Positions 17,616 to 25,981 are shown, numbered from the stretch's first letter. The stretch: DNA of 64,000 nucleotides from Fibrobacter succinogenes (GCA_902800345.1 CADCDO010000014.1:1-64000), one strand, 5' to 3'. Notes: generated from the sequence alone by a model not told the origin. A program made the numbers and translations.

Positions 17616-17644
17616 AAAATAACAATTTATTTTGTAAATGTCAA
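17616..17644 (-). promoter_or_regulatory. promoter of the 16842-17579 gene
   Basis: The minus strand has TTGACA (17644-17639), 17 bases, then TATTTT (17621-17616) followed by GTCG. This is both a good sigma70-type promoter and a TTG-N20-TATTTT match to the Bacteroidetes form. The predicted start is about 30 bases ahead of the ATG. Confidence 0.7.
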
Positions 17645-17766
17645 AGGTTTTAACAAAAAAAGCATGTACAAAGGATAAAAATAGCTTTTCTGTAACCAAT
17701 AACATTGTCGTTCTAAAAATAATAATAAAATTGTAAAATGTTGCAATAAATGAAGAAAATTTTTCT

Positions 17767-18543
17767 TTATTTGCGTTTTATCACGCTAAAAAGTGCCTCG
17801 GAGAGGGTTTCTTCGCCTCTTTTTGACCATTTTACCCCCTCAAAAGCTTGTTCTACGGTGTGACTTCTGTCGCTAAAACGTGCTCTGTCCGAAAGAATGA
17901 ACACGTTTGAGGCCCCGGAAATGTCGTTTTTCGAAATTTTTACATTCGCCCTGACAAGGAATTTCGGATATAGTAAACGATACTTTTCACAAATTGCATC
18001 GGCAATGCTCAGTACAGGATCGATTAAAACCACAATGTTGTTCTTTTTTACCTTTTTTGTAGCCAAAATGGCGCCTGTTCCGCGTCCGGCAACGACTTCG
18101 GGTTCCCGGCCGTTTATCTGTGAGGCGCATTCATATATCAACTGGGCGTCTTTTTCGAAGGTTTCCTGCGAAGGTGTTCCTTTGTTGTTGCCGCTCCCGC
18201 GGTAGTTGAACGTGGCGGCGGCGTAGCCGGGTAGGCTGTCTAATTCGGCCAGGAACTGGGCGGCGTCTTCGTCGGCGTCGGGGTAGTAGAGCAAAACGTT
18301 ATTATGTTCGTTTCCGACAACGAAACCTTCTAGAACGGTGCCGTCGTCCAGGGTGCAACTGATGTTTCTTGCCTTGTCTGAGATTGCTTCGCGAGCCTCG
18401 TTGTGCGTAATGGCGCGAGGGAATGCGTTTCGGCGTTCGGTTAATGCAAGGTAAAAGACCATACTAATATATATAAGGAGAAGAATTCCCGCGTAACGTA
18501 AAATGCGGCTAAGTGTTCCCAGGGCGAGTTCTTTTATTTTCAT
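17767..18543 (-). CDS. membrane-anchored alpha/beta-hydrolase fold protein lacking the nucleophile Ser
   Basis: A 258-residue protein with one N-terminal membrane helix (about 15-33) and an alpha/beta-hydrolase domain like the YfhR/BEM46 group: NNVLLYYPDADED, then ATFNYRGSGNNKGTPSQE, then the strand before the elbow. The elbow reads VAGRGTGAIL, with Gly155 (codon GGA) where Ser of GxSxG belongs. The expected acid and the final GH histidine are not evident either (LSDRARFSDRSHTVE). It is probably a non-catalytic member. No ribosome site is visible. Confidence 0.6.
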   Translation of the reverse strand: MKIKELALGTLSRILRYAGILLLIYISMVFYLALTERRNAFPRAITHNEAREAISDKARNISCTLDDGTVLEGFVVGNEHNNVLLYYPDADEDAAQFLAELDSLPGYAAATFNYRGSGNNKGTPSQETFEKDAQLIYECASQINGREPEVVAGRGTGAILATKKVKKNNIVVLIDPVLSIADAICEKYRLLYPKFLVRANVKISKNDISGASNVFILSDRARFSDRSHTVEQAFEGVKWSKRGEETLSEALFSVIKRK

Positions 18544-19071
18544 GGATTAGTTAATAGTTGTTGGTCGTTGGTCGATAGTTATTGGTTGTTGTGAATTTAG
18601 AAAAGATTTTAGTGGGCGGTAGGCGGAAAGATGTAGGCGGTGGGCAGTCGGTTAAAAATAACTGGATGCTTCGCTGCGCTCAGCATGACGAAATGCGAAT
18701 GTGCGAATAAAAGGCCAAAACGCCTAAGGCGAGCGATGCTGGAAAAGGTGGAAGGTCAAAAAACACAAACGCCTAAGGCGAGCGAAGCGGGACCGCTTGC
18801 ACCCCTATATCCGAGCCGCAGTGTTTGGTATATGAGCCGAAGGCGAATATACAAAAGGACTCTCGGTGGAGTACAACCGAGAGTCCGAGGGATGGGATTG
18901 GGTGTTCCTTTAAATTAAGCAATTTTTTTCGAAAGCGTATCACTTCGAAAACAAAAAGTGTTCCCAAGGTGTTCTTTTTCACGGATTTTAAAAGGGATGG
19001 GTCGCGTTGGACCATATTTTTCTAAAAATAGGTGTTCCCAAAAAAATGAAAAAAAATTAGATTTACTCTTG
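18544..19071. other. 528-base non-coding region with repeats and an inverted repeat
   Basis: No gene is seen. It holds TTGGTCGTTGGTCGATAG-type repeats (18546-18590) and a GGATGC...GCATGACG repeat copy (18661-18690). CCTAAGGCGAGCGA occurs twice (about 18721 and 18772). A perfect 11-bp inverted repeat, GGACTCTCGGT/ACCGAGAGTCC, lies at 18857-18867 and 18876-18886. Four GTGTTCC words (18902, 18957, 18969, 19032) precede the TIGR02147 gene, and TAGATT lies 8 bases before its ATG. Confidence 0.5.
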
Positions 19072-19941
19072 ATGAACGTATATGCCTACTACAATTATCG
19101 AAAGTATCTCCAGGACTATTACGATTACCGTAAGTCCGTGCAGAGGTATTTCTCGTACCGGTCTTTCGCAAAGAAGGCTGGGTATTCTTCGTCTGGTCTT
19201 TATCTAGACTTGATTCGCGGCCGCAAGTCGCTTACGCCGCAGATGATTCCGAAGTTTATAGCGGCTCTTGGGCTTAATGAAAAGGAAGGTCGCTACTTCG
19301 CCTTGATGGTGGATTTCACTCATGCGACTACGGCATCCTCGAAGCAGCAAATCTTTGACCAGATGTCGGCTCTCCTCCCGCGTACCATAAAGAACCTGAC
19401 CAAGAATCAGCAGGAATATTACAGCAAGTGGTATTACGTTGTTGCTCGCGAGGCTCTTGCAGTCTTGAAAATTAACGACAAGAACATTCAAGAACTTGCG
19501 CTTTTTTTAAATCCTAAAATTTCGCTTCCGCAGGCTAAGCAGTCTATTCAACTTCTGCTCAATTTGGGGCTTATAGAGCTCGGCGAAGATGGATTCTACC
19601 ATTCCGTAAACAAGGCAATTACGAATGGCAGTGAAATCGCCCCGCTTTTCGTTCATCAGTTCCAAAAACAGATGATTGACTTGGGTAAGGATGCGCTTGA
19701 TCACTACAGCACCGAACGTAGAAATGTATCTTGTATGACGATGAGCGTCTCGGCGCAGGGGTTGGAACGCATTATCAGCAAGATTGACCTTTTCCGCAAA
19801 GAAATCGTGGATATTATCCGCTCGGATGAAGGCGAATCGATGGTCTGCGAAATGAACATCCAATTCTTCCCGCTGAGCAAGGAAAAAATTGCGCTTCCTC
19901 CGGAAGCTGATGATGGGGAGGGTGAAGATGAAGTGTGTTAG
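19072..19941 (+). CDS. TIGR02147-type putative transcriptional regulator
   Basis: A 289-residue protein of the Fibrobacter paralogous family TIGR02147. It opens YNYRKYLQDYYDYRKS and has the helix-turn-helix-like segment FSYRSFAKKAGYSSSGLYLDLIRGRKSL (about 25-52). The family traits SMSVSAQGLERI-type MTMSVSAQGL (about 222) and KEIVDII near the end are present. The fold suggests DNA binding; targets are unknown. The ATG at 19072 lies 8 bases after TAGATT and lacks a ribosome site; an upstream extension to 18958 has no family match. Its last 14 bases overlap the start of the lipoprotein gene, so the two are co-translated. Confidence 0.8.
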   Translation: MNVYAYYNYRKYLQDYYDYRKSVQRYFSYRSFAKKAGYSSSGLYLDLIRGRKSLTPQMIPKFIAALGLNEKEGRYFALMVDFTHATTASSKQQIFDQMSALLPRTIKNLTKNQQEYYSKWYYVVAREALAVLKINDKNIQELALFLNPKISLPQAKQSIQLLLNLGLIELGEDGFYHSVNKAITNGSEIAPLFVHQFQKQMIDLGKDALDHYSTERRNVSCMTMSVSAQGLERIISKIDLFRKEIVDIIRSDEGESMVCEMNIQFFPLSKEKIALPPEADDGEGEDEVC

Positions 19942-21346
19942 GTCTTATATAGGTTTATTTGCGGTGCTTTGTGCCGGCATGCTCGCTTGCACGAGCGAGA
20001 ATGGTGACGTGGCTGGAACCGTTACGGATACCGGCAATACGATTGCAACAGGTATCGTGACTCGTTCGGATGGCTCTCGTGCTGTGTCCGCGATGGTTCG
20101 CATTGCCCGTGAACCGGAAGCCGGGGACACTGTTGTCAAGATGGATTATATCGAGACGAAGACGGACTCGCAGGGCGTGTTCTCGTTTGATTCTGTATTG
20201 GCGGATACGTTCCAGCTTGCGGTCATCGATGCCGAGTACAATGAAATTTCGTACAAGCCGCGTGCCACGAAGAATTCTGGCGAGATTGATAGCATCAAGC
20301 TTGAAAAAGCGGCTGTGTTCAGCAGCGTTCTTTATTACGAAAACGTGGTCGAACCGTCGATGGCGGTCGGGTCTCATTTTGAAGTATTTATGCCCGGCAC
20401 TCCGTTCTCCCAGAGCGTTTTTGCTGGCGATTCCTTCTCGATGTTGATTCCTGCCGGTTCCTGGTGGTTCGGGTTCTGCCCGGGGGATCCCCAGATTGTC
20501 GCAAGGCTTACGGATTCCGGAATTGCGGACTCGTTAATTTATCGTACATGGAGCATGGACGGTAAGATCAAGTCGGGCGATACGCTTTCGAAGGGTCCGT
20601 TTATCTGGAGTCCGACTGTTGAAGTCGATTCCTTGATAAAGCTCGAAGAAAAGAAGAAAAAGGAAAAGAAGCCTGCTTATCTGTCCGGTGTCGTGCATTG
20701 CAAAAAGGATACGGCGTGCTCGAATGTTCAGGTTCAGATGATTACGGACCTCTACGGCTTTGATTTCGTCGAAGGCGATTCTGTTGGATTTGTTGCCCAG
20801 ACGGAAACGGATAAATCTGGACGCTGGTTCTTGCCGGTGCCGGAATCGGTCCCGTACGACAGCCTCCGCGTGGAATACCGTTTGAATGATAAGAATGGCA
20901 AGGTTTCGCTGGCAGGACTTAGCCGTTATGTACGTGCTTCGGAACTCAAGAACTTGAAGGATACGCTTTCGATCGGTACGACGGAACTGATGCCGTTTTC
21001 TGTCTTGGTGGGCGGTGTCGTTCTTGTCATCGACAAGCATGATACCACGCAGTCTACGGATTGCCTCTCGAATACTTTCGTGAACAGTATTGTCTTGGGC
21101 TTGAAGGGAACGTCCCACTTCATAAGGGGCGTGACATGCAATATGCTGGAAATGGATTATCTCCCGGCCGGAAGCCATGATATCGTTCTGTATTCCGGCG
21201 ACCCCAGGGTGATAAAGACGCTTCAGGAAGCGGATATGGACTTGGACGACTATGTGACCGTTACGCATGTGCAATTGCCCAAGAACGATACGCTGAACCA
21301 GCAATGGATGACTTTTGCACCGCCGACATTACAGAGCATGAAATAA
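19928..21346 (+). CDS. lipoprotein with carboxypeptidase-regulatory-like beta domains
   Basis: A 472-residue lipoprotein: signal peptide LFAVLCAGMLAC, then CTSENGDVAGTVTDTGNTIA. The segment TGIVTRSDGSRAVSAMVRIA...FSFDSVLADTFQLAVID matches the pattern of a carboxypeptidase-regulatory-like (transthyretin-like) beta domain. A second such unit starts near LSGVVHCKKDTACSNVQVQM (about 248). It is likely an outer-membrane or surface protein. The ATG at 19928 follows GGGGAGGGTG and lies within the end of the TIGR02147 gene. The pairing suggests the regulator controls or senses this lipoprotein, which is inference. Confidence 0.65.
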   Translation: MKCVRSYIGLFAVLCAGMLACTSENGDVAGTVTDTGNTIATGIVTRSDGSRAVSAMVRIAREPEAGDTVVKMDYIETKTDSQGVFSFDSVLADTFQLAVIDAEYNEISYKPRATKNSGEIDSIKLEKAAVFSSVLYYENVVEPSMAVGSHFEVFMPGTPFSQSVFAGDSFSMLIPAGSWWFGFCPGDPQIVARLTDSGIADSLIYRTWSMDGKIKSGDTLSKGPFIWSPTVEVDSLIKLEEKKKKEKKPAYLSGVVHCKKDTACSNVQVQMITDLYGFDFVEGDSVGFVAQTETDKSGRWFLPVPESVPYDSLRVEYRLNDKNGKVSLAGLSRYVRASELKNLKDTLSIGTTELMPFSVLVGGVVLVIDKHDTTQSTDCLSNTFVNSIVLGLKGTSHFIRGVTCNMLEMDYLPAGSHDIVLYSGDPRVIKTLQEADMDLDDYVTVTHVQLPKNDTLNQQWMTFAPPTLQSMK

Positions 21347-21361
21347 TTTTATAAATACCCC

Positions 21362-21390
21362 TTGCAGAATTGAAGATTATTTTCTAAAAT
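21362..21390 (+). promoter_or_regulatory. tRNA-Gln promoter
   Basis: TTGCAG (21362-21367), 17 bases, TAAAAT (21385-21390), ending 12 bases before the mature tRNA. The TTG-N20-TAAAATTG spacing equals that of the promoters at 54371 and 57548. Confidence 0.7.
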
Positions 21391-21402
21391 TGTGCGCACC
21401 GA

Positions 21403-21473
21403 TGAGCTATGGTGTAACGGTAGCACAACAGATTCTGACTCTGTTTGTCTAGGTTCGAATCCTGGTAGCTCAA
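21403..21473 (+). tRNA. tRNA-Gln (CTG anticodon)
   Basis: The acceptor arms TGAGCTA (21403) and TAGCTCA (21466) pair fully, with discriminator A at 21473. The anticodon stem ACAGA/TCTGT encloses loop TTCTGAC, giving anticodon CTG (Gln). The T-arm has the GGTTCGAATCC core. The U1-A72 first pair is typical of tRNA-Gln. CCA is not encoded. Confidence 0.93.
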
Positions 21474-21475
21474 CT

Positions 21476-21503
21476 AAAGTCCCTCTACTCCGAGGGGCTT
21501 TGC
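21476..21503 (+). terminator. terminator after tRNA-Gln
   Basis: AAAGTCCCTC (21476-21485) pairs with GAGGGGCTTT (21492-21501) around a 6-base loop, with one G-T pair. The U-tract is short, so it may need help. Confidence 0.65.
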
Positions 21504-21815
21504 GTAATTTCAGAAAATTTGCACTTAAAGAAATGAAAAATTGAAAAAAACGCGTTTTTTACGTCAAAAAGCCGGAAAATGCTGGGAAATTTACGTAATT
21601 TTGTATATAAATTAAGTGAAGTTGGGGCGGAGTTGGTGTTTTTTTCGGTGTTTTGATGTGTTCTGGCTCGAAAAATAGCCATGAAAGGTTGCTAAATGCG
21701 CAAAAAGTCAAAAAAAATTACATATAACGTTGAAAAATTACGTAAGAAATGGATGATGTAGGGGAGTTTTTACGTAAATTGGGGCGATTTTCAAAAATTT
21801 GGATTTTTACGGATA
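21501..21815. repeat. degenerate TTACGTAA-site array
   Basis: An AT-rich non-coding stretch with TACGTA or one-mismatch sites at 21501, 21560, 21592, 21739, 21771 and 21808. Two pairs (21560/21592 and 21739/21771) are exactly 32 bases apart. The words ACGTCAAAAAGCC (21561) and TTTGACGTTTTTT (about 21841) also resemble parts of the better array at 43908-44279. No gene is seen. Confidence 0.5.
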
Positions 21816-21910
21816 ATTTAGTTTGTTTATACTTGGCTGATTTGACGTTTTTTAATTGGCGATTTTGTCGAGTTTGAATAGCCAATGACTAAGGACTATT
21901 GACTAATAAC

Positions 21911-21922
21911 TACATTTGTGTC
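21911..21922 (+). promoter_or_regulatory. -7 box placed for a leaderless transcript
   Basis: TACATTTG begins at 21911 and the ATG is 6 bases after TACATT. TGACTAATAACTAC repeats lie directly upstream; no good -33 TTG at the usual distance. Confidence 0.4.
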
Positions 21923-22684
21923 ATGGAATTCTTCGATTACTTTGAACAGGTCTACGGTGAGCGCTGGCCGTCGCTGCTGGAATCGCTGAAGGGTGAAGGT
22001 TGTGCGACAAAGCTTCAGTTTGCGGATTCGCTTGAACCGTACTTTTTGGACGAGGCCTCGGTTTTTGCAGCGAAGGCGCTTATGGCTGAGCCTGGGATGG
22101 ACGTGCTCGACATGTGTGCGGCTCCGGGTGGCAAATCGCTTGTGATTGCGTCGATGCTCAAGGGCGAGGGTACGCTCCAGTGCAATGACCGCTCCCCGGA
22201 CAGGCGGCTGCGCTTGCAACATGTGCTTGAAAATTCCTTGCCGGAGTCGTGGCGCTCGATTATCAACGTCACGGGCTATGACGGTGTCAAGTTCGGGATG
22301 CGCAAGAAGGAATGTTACGACCGTATTCTGCTCGATGCGCCGTGTTCTTCGGACAGGCACGTGCTCAATTCGCCCTCGCATTTGGAAGTGTGGTCGGTGA
22401 AGCGCGTAAAGCGCTTGTCGGTGGAACAGGGCTCGCTTTTGGCGTCGGCGGTGGATGCGCTTAGGCCGGGCGGCGAGCTGATTTATGGGACTTGCGCGCT
22501 TTCGCCTCTTGAAAACGATGCAGTAGTCGCTAAAATCTTGAAAAAACGCAAGATGATGGAATTTGTTCGTATCGAGGAATTGCCGGAGGGCGCGGACCGA
22601 ACGGAACTGGGCGTTCATATATTGCCGGACCGGGCTCATGGATGCGGCCCCATTTACTGCGCGAAGATGAGGAAGAGAACTTAG
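21923..22684 (+). CDS. RsmB/NSUN-type RNA (cytosine-5) methyltransferase
   Basis: A 253-residue NOL1/NOP2/Sun-family methyltransferase. The SAM site is VLDMCAAPGGKSL (about 61-73), motif IV is LLDAPCSSDRH (about 140) and the catalytic Cys is in IYGTCALSPLEND (about 186), with both family cysteines present. It probably methylates a cytosine in rRNA or tRNA. It lacks the NusB and PUA domains of RsmB and RsmF, so the target is unclear; it resembles the short NSUN4 form. The ATG at 21923 follows TACATT by 6 bases. Confidence 0.88.
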   Translation: MEFFDYFEQVYGERWPSLLESLKGEGCATKLQFADSLEPYFLDEASVFAAKALMAEPGMDVLDMCAAPGGKSLVIASMLKGEGTLQCNDRSPDRRLRLQHVLENSLPESWRSIINVTGYDGVKFGMRKKECYDRILLDAPCSSDRHVLNSPSHLEVWSVKRVKRLSVEQGSLLASAVDALRPGGELIYGTCALSPLENDAVVAKILKKRKMMEFVRIEELPEGADRTELGVHILPDRAHGCGPIYCAKMRKRT

Positions 22685-23222
22685 AGCTTAGAGCATGTGG
22701 GCTATGAGCTCGGACCTTGCGGTCCTTTGAGCTATGGGCTTAATGTAATTAGAAAAGTTCAATGCTTTATTGGATAAAACAGCTAAAAAAGTTGACGAAC
22801 GAACAGGTTGCTGAAACCCCAAAGCGGAGCGTGCTGAAAGAGCATGTAGTGCCGAGCCCATACCTCATAGTCCATACCTTCACTGGATCCTGCTCCTTCG
22901 AACCTAATTCAACTAAGGCTCTAAAGAGCCAAGTTTCATATATCGGGCTTACGCCCTCAGGATGACGAGATGCGATACGCCCTCAGAATGACGATGTCGC
23001 GACGCTCCCTCCAGGATGATAATATCAACTAGAGTTCCACTGGATTGCTGCTCCTTCGAACCTAACTCTACTAAGGGGCTTGAGCCCCTAGTATCGTATA
23101 TCGCTTCGCTCGCAATGACGTTCACTGCCTACTTCCTACCGTCTACTTCCTACTAAGTTCTGCCGACTAAGTTCTGCCGACTAAAAAATGCTATATTTCT
23201 CGCCGTAAATAGGAGAATTTTT
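22685..23222. other. 538-base non-coding region of dispersed repeats
   Basis: It contains GAGCTATGGGCTTA-type words (about 22700-22742) and two copies of the CACTGGAT...AGGATGAC family (22881-22970 and 23038-23120) that share GCTCCTTCGAACCTAA. Near the end is a TCTGCCGACTAAGT direct repeat (about 23159-23185). TATATT at 23192 is a possible -7 box for thioredoxin. A 67-codon open frame at 22762 spans these repeats and is not credible. Confidence 0.5.
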
Positions 23223-23546
23223 ATGGCAGCCTTGAATCTTACTGCAGAATCCTTTGATCAAGTTATTTCTAGTGGTCAACTTGTTCTCGTTGACTTTTGG
23301 GCGACTTGGTGCCGTCCGTGCATGATGATGGGGCCGGTGGTCGAAGATCTCGCTCAGGAATTTGACGGTCGCGCCGTTATCGCGAAAATCAATGTTGATG
23401 ACGATGGCGTCTCGGATATCTGCGCTCGCTTTGGCATCACGAACATTCCCAACATGAAGTTGTTCAAAAACGGTGTCGAAGTGGGCAATGTCGTTGGCGC
23501 CGTGCCGAAGGCGACTCTCAAGAACGCCATCGAGAAGAATCTCTAA
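23223..23546 (+). CDS. trx: thioredoxin
   Basis: A 107-residue cytosolic dithiol/disulfide protein. The active site is VDFWATWCRPCMMMGP, CxxC at 32-35 with Arg-Pro between. The cis-Pro lies in TNIPNMKLFKNG, with Asn after it instead of the common Thr. IAKINVDDD and the C-terminal helix fit standard thioredoxin. The ATG follows AGGAG with 7 bases between. It is a single gene ended by the hairpin at 23572. Confidence 0.95.
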   Translation: MAALNLTAESFDQVISSGQLVLVDFWATWCRPCMMMGPVVEDLAQEFDGRAVIAKINVDDDGVSDICARFGITNIPNMKLFKNGVEVGNVVGAVPKATLKNAIEKNL

Positions 23547-23571
23547 GAGCAAAAATATTTATAATGTTTTT

Positions 23572-23604
23572 TATCCCGAGTTTTCGATTCGGGATACTTT
23601 TTAT
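23572..23604 (+). terminator. terminator after thioredoxin
   Basis: TATCCCGA (23572-23579) and TCGGGATA (23589-23596) form a perfect 8-bp stem with a 9-base loop, followed by CTTTTTATTG. Confidence 0.85.
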
Positions 23605-23677
23605 TGTTTACGCTAGCTTTTGCCAGGATATAAAAGTGTCGGGGAGCGATGGCTTCCGGCGATGAATTGTTTTTTTC

Positions 23678-23689
23678 TACATTTGAAAT
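23678..23689 (+). promoter_or_regulatory. -7 box placed for a leaderless hisF transcript
   Basis: TACATTTG begins at 23678, an exact TAnnTTTG; the hisF ATG is 6 bases after TACATT and there is no ribosome site. Confidence 0.45.
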
Positions 23690-24481
23690 ATGCTCACGAA
23701 ACGTTTAATTGTCTGCTTGGATGTCCGTAACCGCAAGGTCACGAAGGGTGTAAAGTTTAAGGGTAATATTGATATTGGCGACCCGGTCGAAATGGGCGCG
23801 CGTTATAGCGATGATGGTGTCGATGAACTTGTTTTTTACGACATCACGGCGAGCGCCGAAAACCGTCCGTGCGATATGGAAATGATCCGTCAAATTGCAA
23901 AGCGCGTGTTCATCCCGTTTGCTGTGGGTGGCGGTATTCGCAACTTGGACGATATGCATGAGGCGCTCCTTGCCGGTGCGGAAAAAGTCAGCGTGAATAG
24001 TCTTGCGGTGCTCCATCCCGAAATTATTGCCGAAGGCGCGAAGGCGTTTGGACGCCAGTGCATCGTGCTTGGCATGGATGCGAAGTTCGTGGGCGTTTCG
24101 GACAAGATTCCGAGCGGTTATGAAGTGTTTATCCGTGGTGGTCGCCAGGCGATGGGTATTGACGCATTGGAGTGGGCTAAGCGTGCCGAAGATCTCGGTG
24201 TGGGCGAAATTTGTCTGAACTCCATCGATACGGATGGCGTGAAGAACGGCTACGAACTCACGATTACCGACATGATTGCAAAGGCGGTGCAGGTGCCCGT
24301 GATTGCAAGCGGTGGTGCTGGTACTCCGGATCACATCGTGGATTTGTTCAGAAAAACAAGTGCTGATGCGGCGCTGGTCGCTTCGATGGTGCATTTTGGC
24401 GATTACACGGTTCCTGGAATTAAGGGCGAGATGCTTGCGGCTGGGATTCCCGTGCGCAAGAAGATGAACGGCGAGGTTTGA
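23690..24481 (+). CDS. hisF: imidazole glycerol phosphate synthase cyclase subunit HisF
   Basis: A 263-residue TIM barrel that makes IGP and AICAR from PRFAR and HisH-derived ammonia. The first catalytic Asp is in LIVCLDVRNRKVTKG (11) and the second in LNSIDTDGVKNGY (about 180). Phosphate loops FAVGGGIRNLDD and VIASGGAGTPDH are complete. It is of normal bacterial type, unlike the eukaryote-like hisA in this window. One base separates its stop from tldD. Confidence 0.96.
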   Translation: MLTKRLIVCLDVRNRKVTKGVKFKGNIDIGDPVEMGARYSDDGVDELVFYDITASAENRPCDMEMIRQIAKRVFIPFAVGGGIRNLDDMHEALLAGAEKVSVNSLAVLHPEIIAEGAKAFGRQCIVLGMDAKFVGVSDKIPSGYEVFIRGGRQAMGIDALEWAKRAEDLGVGEICLNSIDTDGVKNGYELTITDMIAKAVQVPVIASGGAGTPDHIVDLFRKTSADAALVASMVHFGDYTVPGIKGEMLAAGIPVRKKMNGEV

Positions 24482-24482
24482 G

Positions 24483-25883
24483 ATGAATCCGGAAGTTGCC
24501 GTAAAGATTTTTGAGGCGGGCAAGAGTGCCGGGGCTGATTTTGTTGAAATTTTCGAAGAAGAAACCCGCAGTTCGAGTCTCGGCCTGAAGGATTGCCAGA
24601 TTGAGACGGCGACCGCGGGTACCGAGTACGGTATCGGCGTTCGCCTTTTGTACGGGACGGAGGTTCTGTACGGTTTTACGAGCGACGACAGCGAAGAGGC
24701 TTTGGTTAAGCTTGTGAAAACGCTTGCTTTCGGGCGCATCGCCGCCGCAGCTGGGGCGGAAGGCTCGGCTGCAAGGCCGTTTGAATTTGCTCCGGAAAAG
24801 CGTGTTTGCGATTTTAATATGACGGCCTACAAAGACCCGCGTGTGCTGGGCCAAGCGATGAAGCAGGACTTTTTGTTCCGGGCGGACAAGGCGGCTCGTG
24901 CGCTTTCCCCGAAAATCGCACAAGTGGGCGTTAGTGTGACCGACAGTTGCACTTCGATATCGCTTTTGAACAGTGAAGGATTGCGTTTGGAAATGACCCG
25001 CGGCCGTTTGCGCGTGAACGTGAACGTGACGGCGACGGACGGCACAGAACGCTTGACAACGCACGAGGCGCCTGGCGCTCTCGGCGGTTATGAACTTTTG
25101 GCAAACTATTCTCCGGAAGCTCTTGCGACGGAATGTGGCGAACGCGTGCTCCGCATGCTTGATGCCGGTTACATCTCGGGCGGACAGATGCCGGTCGTGA
25201 TGGGGAACGGTTTTGGAGGCGTGATTTTCCATGAAGCTTGCGGACATCCGCTGGAGACGGAATCCATCCGTCGTAACGCAAGCCCGTTCTGCGGAAAGCT
25301 CGGTGAAGCCATCGGCCAGCCTTGCCTTACCGCTATTGACGACGGCACGATGGACGGCGTGTGGGGAAGCCTCAAGTATGACGACGAAGGAACTCCAACG
25401 CAGCGTACGACGCTTATCGAAAATGGCATCTTGAAAACGTACATGAGCGATCGCGTGGGCGCCATGGAAGTGGGCGTTGCCCGTACGGGAAGTGCCCGCC
25501 GCGAAAGCTACAAGTACGCTCCCGTAAGCCGCATGCGCAACACGTTTATCGCGCCGGGCAAGGATTCGCTCGATTCCATGATTGCAAGTGTCGATAACGG
25601 GCTTTATGCAGCACGCATGGCCGGCGGTTCCGTGAATCCGGCTACAGGCGAGTTCAACTTTGCCGTGGATGAAGGTTATGTCATTCGTAACGGCAAGATT
25701 TGCGAGCCTGTCCGCGGTGCAACGCTTATCGGTAAAGGCCATGAAATCATGCCGCGCATTAGTATGGTCGGAACGGACTTTGAGCAGGCCGCTGGCGTTT
25801 GCGGCGCCTCGTCGGGACACGTGCCCGTGACCGTCGGACAGCCCTCTATAAAGGTGGATCAAATTCTCGTTGGAGGGCGGTAG
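24483..25883 (+). CDS. tldD: TldD family metalloprotease
   Basis: A 466-residue member of the TldD/PmbA family, which in E. coli forms the TldD-TldE protease that processes peptides such as microcin B17 and CcdA. The zinc motif HEACGHPLE (HExxxH, about 250) identifies it as TldD, the catalytic subunit. The C-terminal YVIRNGKICEPVRGATLIG is typical. No TldE partner is seen in the window. It starts one base after the hisF stop. Its last codons and stop lie in the first copy of an 80-bp tandem repeat. Confidence 0.92.
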   Translation: MNPEVAVKIFEAGKSAGADFVEIFEEETRSSSLGLKDCQIETATAGTEYGIGVRLLYGTEVLYGFTSDDSEEALVKLVKTLAFGRIAAAAGAEGSAARPFEFAPEKRVCDFNMTAYKDPRVLGQAMKQDFLFRADKAARALSPKIAQVGVSVTDSCTSISLLNSEGLRLEMTRGRLRVNVNVTATDGTERLTTHEAPGALGGYELLANYSPEALATECGERVLRMLDAGYISGGQMPVVMGNGFGGVIFHEACGHPLETESIRRNASPFCGKLGEAIGQPCLTAIDDGTMDGVWGSLKYDDEGTPTQRTTLIENGILKTYMSDRVGAMEVGVARTGSARRESYKYAPVSRMRNTFIAPGKDSLDSMIASVDNGLYAARMAGGSVNPATGEFNFAVDEGYVIRNGKICEPVRGATLIGKGHEIMPRISMVGTDFEQAAGVCGASSGHVPVTVGQPSIKVDQILVGGR

Positions 25884-25901
25884 CCGATTATCCGATACGA
25901 A

Positions 25902-25926
25902 AAAGCCCTCGCAAAGAGGGCTTTGC
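25902..25926 (+). terminator. terminator-like hairpin 1 after tldD
   Basis: AAAGCCCTC (25902-25910), loop GCAAA, GAGGGCTTT (25916-25924). The T-run is short on the plus strand; read from the minus strand it is CTTTTTCG. Confidence 0.55.
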
Positions 25927-25981
25927 AGTATCGAAGGTCATCTCGTTTTTCGGGGGGCGGTAGCCGATTATCCGATACGAA

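Noticed and set aside
21403..21815. tRNA-associated integrated element (attL/attR)
   Set aside because: No integrase follows and no repeat of the tRNA 3' end was seen downstream in the window; the xer-type gene at 47405 looks like a housekeeping Xer.
24420..25862. Long open frame opposite tldD
   Set aside because: It is antisense to a conserved protein and has no recognisable motif; biased third-codon positions keep the opposite strand open.
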